Below are positions 21,890 to 34,079 of a stretch of DNA of 64,000 nt, in pieces (position 1 is the first letter of the stretch; each line of letters begins with the position of its first letter). The DNA lies in contig OX104130.1 in the NCBI GenBank assembly GCA_944470555.2, positions 3,410,001 to 3,474,000 of the forward strand. The letters are read 5' to 3'. This DNA comes from Heterobilharzia americana. Its lineage: Eukaryota > Platyhelminthes > Trematoda > Strigeidida > Schistosomatidae. Both the position numbers and the translations under genes were made by a program. The notes under the pieces are model-generated. The model did not search any database and had not been told where the DNA came from. It saw only the letters and a list, made by a program, of their open reading frames with translations.

Positions 21890-22035
21890 TATTAACATCT
21901 CACTCTATGTGGGAATTATCAGCTGAGTGTATGTGCATCCAATAAATGAGTCTCCAGCCTAACACTCATCGCTTCGAACGTTGGGGCGTGATTCATTCGA
22001 CTACTGAGTCATGACAGTTACGCCTTGTGCAAAGG
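21890..22035 (-). repeat. Sm-alpha-like SINE, decayed
   Basis: On the minus strand, 'gactcagtagtcgaatgaatcacg' and 'gttcgaagcgatgag' resemble a tRNA-like head, followed by 'acactcagctgat', a broken hammerhead core. Confidence 0.4.
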
Positions 22036-22229
22036 GTTTAGTTCGATGTTATAGTTTGTTGTTTACACGGTTGATGGAGGCAAAATATTTTACCCAGACT
22101 GGTATATAGAATCTTGTGTAGACCCCTCAACATTACCAATGTTTACTATCATAATATTATTACCGGGAATATGTAGACATTTGTATAGAAATCAGTACCG
22201 ATGACTTTCATTCAGTTAACGATGAAAAA

Positions 22230-22590
22230 CTACAAACTATGAAGTGGTTTCTAATGCTACTGTATTGGCAAAACAATACAAAAAGTTATATCGAAAGTTA
22301 GCTGTTTGAGGAAGTCGCCACACCTGAGAATCAGTGATAAAGATATTTAGAATTGGAGAACTGGAACGTCTTTGTTTTTTTTGTACTTTCAACGTTCGTG
22401 TCTCACAGCTGTAAAGAAGGATGAGGAAAAACTGCTGCACAGTATTCTTGTCTTTTGCTTTACACTCAGATGTCAGAGTAGACGTAATCCCGAAAATATT
22501 AACTTACAAGAAATTCTTTCAGTAATTTTGTCAATAAACTATGTAGTAATGACATTCCATTATACGAATTTTCATGAACACGTATGAAAA
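22230..22590 (-). pseudogene. Non-LTR reverse transcriptase C-terminal remnant
   Basis: The minus strand gives ILLYSCETRTLKVQKKQRR, a decayed form of the LLYGCETWxL block found after the RT palm of many non-LTR elements. It is preceded in another frame by a VKxRxYCAAV-like segment. Frames are broken and no catalytic motif is present. The clade cannot be decided from this piece. Confidence 0.5.
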
Positions 22591-22834
22591 GAGTAAGGAG
22601 TAATTAACTGAAGTACATTAACAAATGCTTACTTACTGATAGCATTAATCTACATTCGATAATCACGTCGGTGTGAGATGACCTCAAGTATACGTGTTTC
22701 GTTTTTAATGCTAATTAGAATTTTGTCCTTAAATAATATTTAAGTATTTGACCTTTTGAAAAGCATGTTTATAATGGTTGATTACAATAAACAAGGAGAT
22801 CTGAAGTCAAGTTTAACTACTGCTGAGATTTGCA

Positions 22835-23165
22835 TTTCAAGTTGGTATACATAATGGACTGACATCAGTTGGAGAATAATGAGAAACCTGGGAGCAATGG
22901 ACAGCTGTTTCTTCCGACCAGCATGAGACTTCTCAGTAGTACGCACCCATGACCTTGCCACCCAGGTATCGAACCCAGAATCTTCAGATTCTGCGGCTAC
23001 CACGTTACGGTTGAGCCACTGGGTCGGAATCCAATAGTCCACATTTCCTAATTCTGTCAGTTTACGATGCCACGCTACCTACATCCAATGTCGTCGGTGA
23101 GTAACTATCCTCATGTTCGACTTGGTTAACTCCACCGGTCACGACTTCTCATTAGGACTTCAGCA
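22835..23165 (-). repeat. Hammerhead SINE, arm plus spacer
   Basis: The minus-strand arm (about 22,840-23,025) has B box 'gggttcgatacctgg' (reverse) and a mutated hammerhead (CTGAGAA core, GAAGAAA). It is followed by the family spacer ending 'ggtcacgacttctcatt'. It faces the plus-strand copy at 23,270. Confidence 0.7.
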
Positions 23166-23269
23166 ATTACGTCTCAAAACTAGTCCTAATGAGCACTAGA
23201 TCAGTTTAATCTGGGGGTTTGTATGGATTTAAATGATCTGTTGTTCATTGGTGACTAGTTTCAAGAGGT

Positions 23270-23605
23270 GATTCCTGAAGTCAATGTGAAGTCGTGGCCG
23301 GTGGGGCAAACCTAGTGGCGATGAGGACAAGTACTCAACGACTAAACTGGGTGATGGCTGCGCTATGTCATAACCAACAGAAGATGGAAATACAGACTAT
23401 TGGATTCCAACCCAGTGACCCAATGGTAACGTGTTGACGACAGAAACTTAGGATCTTGGGTTCGATCCTTGGTGGGGCAGGAGGGGTCATGGTACGCACT
23501 CCTGATAAGTCCCATACTGGTCGGATGAAACAGCTGTCCATTCCCCCAGATTTTCAATGGTCCTTCAACTGATGTCAGTCCACTATGTATACCAACTTGA
23601 AAAAG
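23270..23605 (+). repeat. Hammerhead SINE, spacer plus right arm
   Basis: Spacer ('gaagtcgtggccggtgggg'), A-box-like 'cccagtgacccaatggtaac', B box 'gggttcgatccttgg', hammerhead remnant near 23,497-23,545 (CTGATAA core; extra bases before GATGAAAC) and terminus 'caactgatgtcagtcc'. The ribozyme is probably dead. Confidence 0.7.
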
Positions 23606-24167
23606 CACTAAATCTCCATAAAGCCTTAAATTAAGATTTTTATGAGTAATCGAAGGAATTCATATAATCAAAGATGACTTTGTCACTAGATATCGTTTAC
23701 AACAGTGTAAGTCACAGCGTGTTTGAAATAAAATAATCCCAAGGCTGTTTCTCACTCAAGTCTGGTCCGAGCTCCTTCAGGGAAATAACCAAATAATTAC
23801 AATATCAAAGATAATATAAAAATGAATTCAATGACATGAAAACAAACATTGTTTTCAGTTTTCTCTCATCAGGTTTTACTCTAAAATACATACATATACT
23901 CATATAAGCATATAAAACATTAAATCGATCATGGTGAATAAATTCCTTACCCTGTGGTAATAAGGAATTAAAGTATGCGAATCGTTAATATCAAGGTAAT
24001 AATAGTAATAATCTCACCAGTGATAAGAATAATGAGAATAGCATGATACTGCAAACATACAGACATCAATATAAGTCAAGGCTTAGAAAAATAAAAATTG
24101 CGTAATACTAGAGGGTGAAGTATATTGAATATAATTAAAGTCTAAGCAAATAAGACATGCAATCTAT
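23606..24167. other. No gene seen
   Basis: AT-rich DNA; no repeat arm or coding signal recognised. Confidence 0.45.
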
Positions 24168-24650
24168 TTTTCAGATGACTGACATCAGTTGCAGGGACCA
24201 TTCAAAATCTGGGAGCACTGGACATCTGTTTCGTCCTAGTATGGGACTCATCTACAGTACGCACCCATGACCCGGCTAGGGATCTAATTCAGGACCTTCA
24301 GGTTTCACGGTGAATGCGTTAACCATTCACGAAACTCTAATGAGAAGCCTTAACATGTGGGGTCAACCAGTCGGAAGTGAAGCGGATGGTAACTGAAGAC
24401 CTTGGTTGATAGTCGCGCTATATTGTGAATTGACAGAAGTTGGAAATTGTGAACCACTGGAAACCGACCCAGTGGTTGAATGGTGAACGCGTTCGCTATG
24501 AAACCCGAAGGTTCTGAGTTCGACCCCTAGCCGGGTTGTGGGTGCGTACTGCCAAGGAGCCCCCGTACTAGGACATCACAGCTGTCCGGTGCTGGCAGAC
24601 TTTCAATGCTCCCCCAACTGATGTCAGTCCGTGGTAAATACTACCTCTAA
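24168..24650. repeat. Hammerhead SINE, complete inverted-arm element
   Basis: A left minus-strand arm (24,168-24,335), the family spacer (about 24,335-24,470) and a right plus-strand arm (24,471-24,650) are in the same order as at 41,405-41,808. Both ends carry the 'gactgacatcag' terminus in inverted orientation. Both hammerheads are mutated: the left core has an insertion (CTGTAGATGA) and the right core reads CCAAGGA with GACATCA. Confidence 0.7.
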
Positions 24651-24667
24651 ATAAGACATGTGTTTGA

Positions 24668-24812
24668 AAGAGGGGTGGAAGAAAAATCATCATTCACAAA
24701 GCTCCAGTTTAAAGACGATGCACCTTGTGAAGTTCTTTTTCAGAGGCTGTCTGCAGGCATCAGAAGAACTTTCTATGCTGCTGACCTGATGAGACAAAAT
24801 AAAAGCTGATTC
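24668..24812 (+). pseudogene. PLE fragment (RT to endonuclease connector)
   Basis: KLQFKDDAPCEVLFQRLSAG followed by IRRTFYAADLM resembles the PLE block LPFxGD...RLxxAIxRTFxAAxL that precedes the GIY-YIG domain. Nothing else of the element is left. Confidence 0.5.
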
Positions 24813-25099
24813 AGCAAAGAAATATATTTTTTTCAATTAGGTCTTCGTTTTGGGCTCTACACTAATATATAGGTTTACAATTCAACCAAAACACTAATCA
24901 AGTGATGAGGGCAGAGGCGGTGAACGAGGACGCTAAAAGTTGCTAAGAAGCAAATCTTCTTGTAGCTTAAATTTAATAGTGATATTACCAGTGAGATCAT
25001 CACAGAAGGCAGAAAAAAAGCCATGAAGAAAGTATTCCCAGCCACTAAAGAAACAAGAAATGAAGACAAACCACCTGATTTTATCACGTCCATATTTAT

Positions 25100-27420
25100 T
25101 TATTCACCTCGCCTGGTTAACTAGTTCACTAGTCACTAGCTGGTCCTAAGCCTGGGTAAACAGGGAAGGTTGGGTATAGGCTAGCAACCCTACCACGGAA
25201 ACAAATCTAATCGCTAAACAAACTTCAAAGCACAAACTAAATATATAAAACAATAACAAAATTATTCCTCACTGGAATCGGAGAGGCAAAATGACGCCAG
25301 TTGGTGAAAGCCTTCAGGGAGCCAGTTGGCCGGGCAGATGTGTCTTCATCTCTCTCGATGAAAGTGAAAGTAAACGTGCGGACATGGAATGTCCACACCA
25401 TGTTTGAAGCTGACTGGCAAGACTGCACAGATTGCAAACGAGATGAAGAGGTATCACATCGAAGTGCTTGGAATTTGCGAAAGCAGATAGAATGGGAGTG
25501 GACTCTCCAAACTGTCAACTGGAGAATCAATAATCTACTCCGTTATTGTCGCCCACACGACAACCACGAGCACACTGAGTTATGGAGTGGCCATCATCAT
25601 GTCCCCAACAGCATCGAAGGCTCTCTCTCATGCAGTGGCAACCAATCTCCTCCAGGATCAGCATCATGACAGCAAGGTTCAACTCAAAAGGAAGGAAGGA
25701 AGGAAGGAAGGTCACAATCATACAATGATACGCACCTACACTACAAATAATGCAGATCGAGAGAAAAAGGAGGAATTCTACAGACAACTTCAATCAACAC
25801 TGGACAAGACACCACCCCGATTGGTGACATCAAAATTCTAATGTGTGGGGTGACATGAATGCCAAACTAGGAGCAGACAACACAGGAAGAGAACTAACCA
25901 TTGGTCGAGAAGCACTCGGTGAGGTGATGAACGAGAATGGAGAATTGTTTGCAGAATTCTGTGCATTCAATGACTTGGTGATTGCAGGCAGTGTGTACAA
26001 GCACAGGAGTATTCACAAACCGACATGGATTTCACCAGACACCAGGACACACTAAAAATCAGATCAACTTCATCTCAATCTGAAGAGAGTGGAGACGCAG
26101 CCAACTGGACACAAGATCAGATCAAGAGTGGGAGCAGATGTAGGTTCACACCACTCACAGTCTGGTGCAAAGAACCTACCTTCCAAATCAAGTTAAAAGC
26201 CTTCAGAGAAGCTGGTGATAGATCTCAATTCAAGTACAACACCCGGAAACTGAAGGATGAAACTACAAAGGACATCTTCACACACTCTGAAAAGGCCTTC
26301 GACAGCATTGACCGACAAGAAATTTGTCAGGCAGCTGCTTCAACACTACGGAATACCACAAACCTTTATCAACCTCATTCAACAACCGTATGACGATGCC
26401 ACATGTCAAGTAATTCACAATGGGAAGCTCAGTGATGCCTCTGAAGTGAAGACAGGAGTAAGACAAGGCTGCCGCCTACTGTCACTCATCTTCCTGATTG
26501 TGGTTGACTGGATAATGCAGCAAACAGTGACGACCGAGAAGATAGGCATACGCTGGCTGGACAGATGAGAGGACCCAGGAGAAGATTTGGATTTCCCCGA
26601 TGATGATGTATGTCTAATGTCTTGTCGCACAAACTCGAAGTTCTGCAATCGAAAACTAACAAGTTGGCAGAAGAGGCAGGGCAGCGAAGACGGGACTTCA
26701 ATTGAATGTAAAGAAGATGGAGATGATGAAGATACCCAACGAACAACAGAATGAACAACAAGCTCCAATCACCATTAACGAGAGAAACCTAAAGGAAGTA
26801 GTCTCTTCCACCTGCCCGCATTGGCAGCATCGTTTCAACTACAGGTGGCACAGGCACTGATGATGATCGGAAAAGTAAGACAGCCCTTCATTATTCTGAA
26901 ATTGGTGTGGAGATCTACTACACTCAACATAAAAAACAAGATGAGGATTTACAATACTTATGTCAAGTATGTCAGTGCTTCTTTATCGTTCAGAAAATTG
27001 GCGAGTCACGAAAAGCATTTCCAACGAACTACAGACATTCATCAACTACTGTCGCCTACGCTCACTCGATACTGAAGATAAGATGGCCACAAAGAACTCT
27101 AGGAACGAACCAACCAAGAACCCATCGTGCAACAAATATGCAGAAGAACAAAGCGGAGATGGATTGAGCATACACTGAGATCATTCAGGGACATCACGCG
27201 CCAGGCCAGGCCCTGGAGTGGAACCTGCATGAGAAACGACGAGTTGGACGTTTGTGGGTGAAATGGAGGAGATCATATGAGGAAGAAATGAAAGTTTCTG
27301 GACAGTGGTGTAGCCACGTTGAAAAGACAGACTGAAGAGAACAGGGTGAAATGGTGACGTGCTACTGAAGCCCTATTTTCGACTAGGAACCCAAGGGACA
27401 AATAATAGTAATAATAGGTA
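25100..27420 (+). mobile_element. RTE-like retrotransposon with internal deletion
   Basis: The 5' region and endonuclease (25,112-26,275) match 13,017-14,190 almost base for base. At about 26,280 the endonuclease reading jumps directly into RT motif A (EKAFDSIDRQEI), so the linker and RT N-terminus (roughly 1 kb) are deleted. RT pieces follow: KTGVRQGC, VVDWIM, a mutated FADD region near 26,590, and an IHN-type C-terminus. It ends with 'aacccaagggacaaataatag'. Multiple stops make it inactive. The RT part is more diverged from the 15 kb copy than the 5' part is. Confidence 0.8.
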
Positions 27421-27710
27421 CTTATCAAGGACTGACATTAGTTAGAGAACCACTGAGAACCTAGTAGGATTGCACAGGTCCTCAACGATGAGCACATTAG
27501 GATGAAGTCACTAGTTCAAAGTCAATGAACCACATCTTCCTACTTCTATCAATCTGTGATACTGTGTGACATTCATCCACTCCCATCATTGAGATCCTGT
27601 TTACATGCTTGGGAGTCCTATGCTATTAGGAAAGAGCTGTTCAATGCTCAAGGTTTTTAAAGGTTATCCGACTTACAGCAGTCCATGATGAATACTAAGT
27701 TGAAATTGAT
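27421..27710. repeat. Decayed hammerhead SINE pair
   Basis: It begins with 'gactgacattagttagagaac' (minus-arm terminus) and ends with 'cagtccatgatgaatacta' (plus-arm terminus), with 'gctgttcaatgctca' inside. It looks like another inverted pair, too eroded to place the ribozymes. Confidence 0.4.
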
Positions 27711-28621
27711 ATGCTCACCATCAATCTCGATGTTTACATTCTATCAGACATGTTTGAATTTCATAAGGAATATGAATTTCTCTAATTTTTTCAGATGTGC
27801 CATTCTGATGAGTGTGTAAAAAGACTGAGCCTATATCCAATTGCATTCCCTTACAATTGATTCTTAAAAGCTAATGGCAAAAGTCACCATTTTCACCGCT
27901 TATTATCTAGATAATTATTCCATTTTAGAATATCATCAACTGTTTGTTCACATCTAGACATTGTTTCTTTCTGCAGCATATTACAAGATCATATAACGGA
28001 ACTGATAAGAAGATTGAACCAATTAGTCCAGAAATGGGCCAATCAAAATGTACTTTGTGTTAATCATGTCTACAGTTAGACTAGCAGACGATCAATTAAT
28101 CAATATTATTAATTTTACATACCTGACTATTTATGTATTTTTGATATCTACTCTTTATGATGATCATTTCAGGTCTTCGGTTTGAATACATATTCCCATA
28201 TGTTCCACTGTGTCTTCACCATTAATTAGTCGGAGCTCGAATCAACTAGGAATTTGTAAAATATTCAAGGGTAACAGTCGTATCCGTAAGTCATTACGGG
28301 CTATAGCAGTTTGAAACCATGATATGAACCATTAAATTCTACATATAAGTTTATCTGCTTGGAATGTTATACCACAGTGGAATAAGGACAAGTTAAAAGT
28401 GGTCATTCCGACTGATTTTAATCAATAACTCAAATTTATTTAATTGCTACTGTAATGAAATAATCTTCTAAGCTGTAGCGCCCAATCAATTAGATACATC
28501 ATTAAAGGGATTATCTTTCCTTCTCCATTGTATATGTTGAACTTATATTCGGTATAAGTGACTTAATACATAAGACTAAAGATATTTTAATTCACAAATT
28601 TAGCTCTAATTGGTGAAAAGT
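27711..28621. other. No gene seen
   Basis: AT-rich DNA without supported coding sequence or repeat. Confidence 0.45.
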
Positions 28622-28625
28622 TTAG

Positions 28626-29065
28626 TTTATACTGGGTGATGACTGAAGGTGAAATGCAAATTCGGATGCGGCAAGATTCGAACCAGCCGCCACCGGCCTT
28701 CCAGCGCGGCACTCTGCCAACTGAGCCAAGAGGTCCAACTACCGTCTGAGTAGGTTTTTATTCCACTTCAATAACGAAATGCCTTTGCTCGATTACCATG
28801 TGAATTCGTGAAGCGTTACTACCACCTGAACGTATTGACATTGCACACCTAGTCAGGACTTCTTATCCTAATCCAAATCTAACTGAATCAGAGAAGAGGA
28901 GGATCACATTGATTTTCATTTGATTACCTGATATACCTCAGTTCGTAGAGCATCAGGCTGATTCGCTGATTCGAATCCGGCCGTGGTCCGAATTTCCATC
29001 TCACCTTCAGTCATCACCCAGTATAAATACTAGTCTGCTAAACCACGGCTATTTCAGATAGTCAA
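28626..29065. repeat. Inverted-arm tRNA-like SINE with 40-base terminal inverted repeats
   Basis: Left end 28,626-28,665 and right end 28,988-29,027 are inverted copies differing at about two of 40 positions. Just inside each lies a B box (28,674-28,684 reversed; 28,968-28,978 forward) and, further in, an A-box-like 'tggctcagttggcagag' (left arm, minus strand) or 'cctcagttcgtagagca' (right arm). The spacer is shared with 6115-6505. Bases 29,028-29,065 look like a stub of another copy. No hammerhead core is present. Confidence 0.75.
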
Positions 29066-29214
29066 CAAAACAACCTTAAGTTAAAGTGTTGAAAGTCTGT
29101 ATGAGAAACAAGACCAGAACATAATCTCAATGGAATCAGATGAGCAAACGGTAGAGAAAGACGGTGAAACCTAAACACCTACCTACTGTTAACATAAAGA
29201 CAATTTAATCTGAG

Positions 29215-29290
29215 GTTTACCAGGATTTTATCTACTTGAAAGTGGTACTCCTCGCAGATGGACGTCAGTCGGGAAACCACTAATGATAAA
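29215..29290 (-). repeat. Hammerhead SINE terminus fragment
   Basis: It contains 'tacttgaaagtggtactcctcgcagatggacgtcagtcggg', resembling the outer end of the family, without arm or ribozyme. Confidence 0.35.
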
Positions 29291-31696
29291 CATGCAATTT
29301 TTATAAACGATAACTGATAATGACACCAGTAGCGGTGAAAAGATTTAGCACGCAGTTGAGTATCATGGAACCGCATAATTCACTGATATATTGGTATAAC
29401 AAAAAATACCCAGCAATAATCCATCTATTCATGAATTATCTCCTCTTCTTTATGCTATTCTACTCACTTTTCGTGGTTTCTATTCTCTACCAATATTGTA
29501 TGTTCATTTTCCTTGATTTCCCACCAATTTATCCTTGTCACTTTCCACCTCACTAGATATACTACTTATAATAATAATGGTAATAGTGATTACGGCTTTA
29601 TTCTGAAAGATATTTCCTCAACACTCTACAGAATTTTCATCATGTCATATTGTATCAATTCGATAGGAACTGTGTATATGTATACATAATTAAAGTGAAG
29701 TAAACAGAATTTTTATATATATAGAAGATAAGAATAATATTTACTTCATCTACAACTCTCTTGAAAAGGCAGAGTTAACTTTGGCAAACAATCACATTAG
29801 CAATGACATTCATAATACAGAAATAAAACCAACTTGTGTAATCTTTAATTAGCTTAATTTTAAAAACACAAGTTGATCAGTTACTTCACTTGTAATACTT
29901 TCTTTATCTCATAGGCGATGAGCTAAATAAGTTCTGGTGGAGTTTTTATATTTAATAGCACGTGCATAAAGTCTTATGTACATTTTCCCCGTATTACCTG
30001 AGGACCGACACGTAGAAACCTTTCAGTGAAGAGGATACTGGTCATGTGATGAAACAATTCGTGCTAGACCTTCACAACAGATTTAATTAGAAGTTTCAGA
30101 CGTATACCACTCATTCTTCTGACAATCTTCAAAGTTCCACGTAATACACAGCATAGTCTTTTTTCAATGACCCGGGAAAAAATAAAGGAGAACAACAGAG
30201 GAGAAGAGGAGTTCATAAAACACGAGAGGCTGGGTTATACCAGATAATCTCAGCTTCTTAATATACACAGTTAGGCTGAAGATTCTTTTGGATATGGGAG
30301 GGCGAGGAAAGATGAGAAGAAGAATATGTGCCGAGACATATCACACTTGTAACATTCCCAGTGCACAGCCATGAATAGGAGAGGAATCATATGACTTAAA
30401 CACTTTACACAGGTTATGTTTTCGTTTAAAACTTAAGTTTATAGTCTGACATGTTAATGTATTAAACACAAGACCATTTATTATAGAGGACTATCGGCCA
30501 ATACTACATGAGAGATAGTTCAGTTGGAAAAATGTGATGAAGAGGGAACAGGTATAGAAACTATCAGGTTATGAGTATATTTGATAAAATTGATACCAGG
30601 TGAAGGTGCCAAGTTATGTAGAAAGATGGAGAAAAAGATAAGGGGAGAGAACCTGAAATTTTACGTTATCTCAGGTTGCACACAGCATATCCCACAGCTG
30701 AAAATGCTTCAGTAGGCCTTTCATCAATAAAAACTTTTTTCCTTTTCCTGCTAGTTGAGAAAATAACTCTACACAGTACAGACTGATAATCGTGAGTATA
30801 CGTGGTATTCATTAGTATTCAGCAGATAACAGCAATAAACTAGATTTATACTGTTAGAATGATTAAAGTAGGGGCTATGCAGTTTGAAAGTATCGGTTCA
30901 TATCACGCTATTCATATAGTCTACCATATATACTCACTCAGTTGAACATATACTCAAGTAGTGAGATAATTTTATAAATAAGTTTACAGATCACTCTAAT
31001 AATTAATTGAACTTTTTCATTGAATGGAAATCTGCCTTTCCAGTAGAGAAAAAGAAACGTAATGGGCTATTTCACTTGTTGATAGACTGACCTTTAAAGT
31101 CATTCATGATTTATTTTCAATGAAAACAAATTAGGCTATGTTCATTTTGTTGCTTAGTATATTTGGTAATTATCCCACGAGATCTTCGTTCCTGTTAAGA
31201 ATATACAAGTTATACAAAATGACTACCAAATAACTCATTTAGAACTAGGAGAATTTACAAATTAAATCAGTCATTGTTGATCATGCCATCTACTATAGTC
31301 ACAAAATTGATATTGGAAATATTCAAATTCAAGAATTTTCAAATATGAGGACAGATGGATAACTGAGGCCTTTTTATGTTCTTTTAAAGCCTAATCCACT
31401 CAATAGGAAAGAAGGGTTTTAGATATCAAACCAATTTGGACACTATCTGGTAATTTTCTCATACCTATACAGTCATTCACATGTGTAAACACACAGATTC
31501 ACCTTTTCACCTTGAACTCATGGACTAACACTGCTAATCATGACCTTTATTCTCATATTGTTATCATATATGTAAACGGTGTGATCTAATCTGTCACTAT
31601 TTGCTAGTTAAGCAGGCGATAACTTGTACAGGTTTTAATTCTCTAGTATCACCAAGTATCAATGAGAGAATGATTCATTATATAGTTTTTATTAGG
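29291..31696. other. 2.4 kb without recognised features
   Basis: AT-rich single-copy-looking DNA. Short open frames (for example 29,320-29,556) are hydrophobic, AT-driven readings with no domain. I saw no repeat arm, no splice-bounded exon and no RNA gene. Confidence 0.45.
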
Positions 31697-33385
31697 TATT
31701 ATGAACGTAGAGAAGACGGAGGTGATGAAGATATCCAATAAACAACGACAACAACAACAACAACAACAACAAACTCCAATCACCATCAACGGGAGAAACC
31801 TAAAGGAAGTAACCTCCTTCACCCACCTTCCTAGGCAGCATCGTTTGAACTACAGGCGTCACAGGCGAGGACGTCAAAGCAGGCAGGATCGGAAAAGCAA
31901 GACAGGCGTTCATCAGCCTGAAGCCAGTGTGGAGATCTACTCCACTGCACTCAGCATGTGGAACAACATCCGGACTTTCAACACCAATCCAGTCAAGTCA
32001 GTGCTTCTGTGTGATGGTTGAGAGACCTGGCGCGTTACGAAAAGCATTTCCAACAAACTACAAACATTCATCAACAACCAATATAAGTGTAAAACTTGGG
32101 CACTGTGATAGAATGTAATTCCATATTAGATTTGTTTATTTGATATATGGAGCACAGTGATACAGTATTATTTACTTGATTACGTTTCGAGCATAAATTA
32201 TTGCTCATAATCATATTAATGTAATCACACTTCTTACGATATGTGACTTTATAGGTCCTGTTACATGATTTTTCTTTGTTTTTTGGTTGGTAGTAAAGTT
32301 TTCGATATCTCTGGTATAGGTGTTGCGTCATTCCTATTCACATGTGTTGGGTGTGGATTCGATGAACAAAGATTCAGTAATTAATCTCTCTCTCCACCTA
32401 GCTATATTAGACTTAAGTACAGTGGTTTTGTCCCATCCTATTGTGTGGTTGTGTGTTAATGAATGTAATGCAATGGCCGAGTGTTTTTCTAGATTATTGA
32501 TCTTATTGGGGTCTGTCGTTCTATGTTTAGCTAAATTCTATGTTCTGCCAATCTAAATGACCGCGACCGGCTAGTTTGACCTATGTATTTCACCTCACAG
32601 TCATTACATCGAATTTGGTAGATTCATAGTATTTTGCCTAATTGGTTCTGTCGGATCTTTTAGCCATTCTAACAGGTATCTAGACTTCAAGTCATCTCAT
32701 CCAGTGTCAGTTAAAGCGGGTTTAGTCAAATGTCTAAATAACAGAGCTAAGAAACTCACTAGTGATTGTAAGGACTTAAATAAGGAATTGAAACACAAAA
32801 AGAAGCGTTAATAATTAATAATTATCCCCATCATTTTATTAAGAAATTCACACAAACACATAAGAAGCAAAATAATAACACTAATGCAAATACAAATAAT
32901 AGCGACAACTAAGTAGGAAGGAAATCAACACTCTATTGTGATACTATACAAGGAAGGAACATCAGAAACCATACGTAGGATTCTCACCAAGGTTGGAATT
33001 AGGGTGGCATTTAAACCAACAAACTCACTTTAGAGGTAAACTTTGTCCGCTAAAAGATCCGATAGAACCAATTAGGCAAAATAATATAATCTACCAAATT
33101 CCATGTAATGACTGTGAGGAGAAGAAAGTGGAGATGGATTGAGCATACACTGAGAAGGCCGACTGGGACATCACTCGTCAGGCCAGACCGTCGAGTGGAA
33201 CCTGCATGGGAAAACGACGAGTTGAGCGTCCTAGGTGACGGTGACATGGAGAAATCGTGCGAGGAAGAAATGAGAGTTTGTGGGCTGTCGTGGAACCAGG
33301 TTCAAAAGTTTTCAGGGAACAGAGTGAAATGGAAACGTGCTACTGAAGCCCTATTTTCCATTAGGAACCCAAGGACAAATAAGAT
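31697..33385 (+). mobile_element. RTE-like fragment interrupted by a PLE
   Basis: The left piece (31,697-32,078) starts at NVEKTEVMKISNKQ, has a CAA-repeat stretch, and continues like 15,700-16,046. The right piece (33,119-33,385) resumes with 'gaagaaagtggagatgg' and runs to the family end 'aggaacccaaggacaaat'. About 90-125 bases of RTE sequence between the two pieces are missing compared with the copy at 13-16 kb. The gap is filled by a PLE. Confidence 0.75.
32079..33118. mobile_element. Penelope-like element, inverted halves, nested in RTE
   Basis: The plus-strand half (about 32,666-33,118) reads YLDFKSSHPVSVKAGLVKCL, then SETIRRILTKVGIRVAFKP and DPIEPIRQNNIIYQIPCNDC, i.e. RT C-terminus into the GIY-YIG start. 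The minus-strand half (about 32,663 down to 32,079) restarts at KDPTEPIRQN and continues with CEVKYIGQTSRSRSFRLAEH and HNHTIGWDKTTVLK, the rest of the GIY-YIG domain, then a 3' tail. About 75 bases are present in both halves. As at 3.8-5.9 kb, the upstream half is inverted relative to the 3' half. Several stops and shifts make it inactive. It is a different PLE family from that copy. Confidence 0.75.
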
Positions 33386-34079
33386 AGAAGTAAATATTAT
33401 GAATTCCTCCTGTAGTTTACATGTTATTATGTAGTCATGTGTTAGCAGATAAACGAAACTGACTAGTCCCTAATACAACTACTACTGTCGTTACTACTAT
33501 TACTCACACTACTGCTATTCCTTAAGCTTCAGATTATAATGGCTACTGATATTTATATCGATTATATTGTTAATAATACCAATATTCCAGATACAATTCT
33601 CGCTGTTAGTTTTGTTGTCACGTTTACTACTCACAAGATTGATTCTTACACAAGTAATACTGCTATCATCGGCATCATCATCACCTCTACTACTGTAGTA
33701 TAAGCTACTTATAAGCACCCATATAAGTAGTTTATCTAGTAAGGTGGAAAGTGGATTGGTAAGAAATCAATCAAAGCGAACATACAATATTAGCAGAGAA
33801 CAGAAACCAAAAGAAGTAAGCAGAATAACATTCAGAAGAGAAGAATGGATGAATTATTCTTAGGTAAAGGGGTTTTACTAATATCAGTGAATTTTCAGTT
33901 CCAACTGTACCCTAAGTTTTTTCGTTGTTACTGTTATCGTCATCACTATCATTAATCACAATTGCAAGTTTATCACTAGTCATATGTAATCATCCAGTTT
34001 GCTGTCTGACTTATGCTTAGCCTATCGTAAAGCGGTACACGATTCATTTGTATTACACTAAATACACTAAAGCACATAA
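33386..34079. other. No gene seen
   Basis: AT-rich DNA with scattered ACT/ATT triplet patches near 33,470-33,700. No feature was recognised. Confidence 0.4.

Noticed and set aside
28674..28760. A tRNA gene on the minus strand
   Set aside because: The same reasoning applies: it lies inside the terminal arm of a repeat with a second inverted copy 300 bases away.
29320..29556. Hydrophobic 78-codon frame as a membrane protein
   Set aside because: T-rich DNA gives hydrophobic residues by chance; there is no context or domain.
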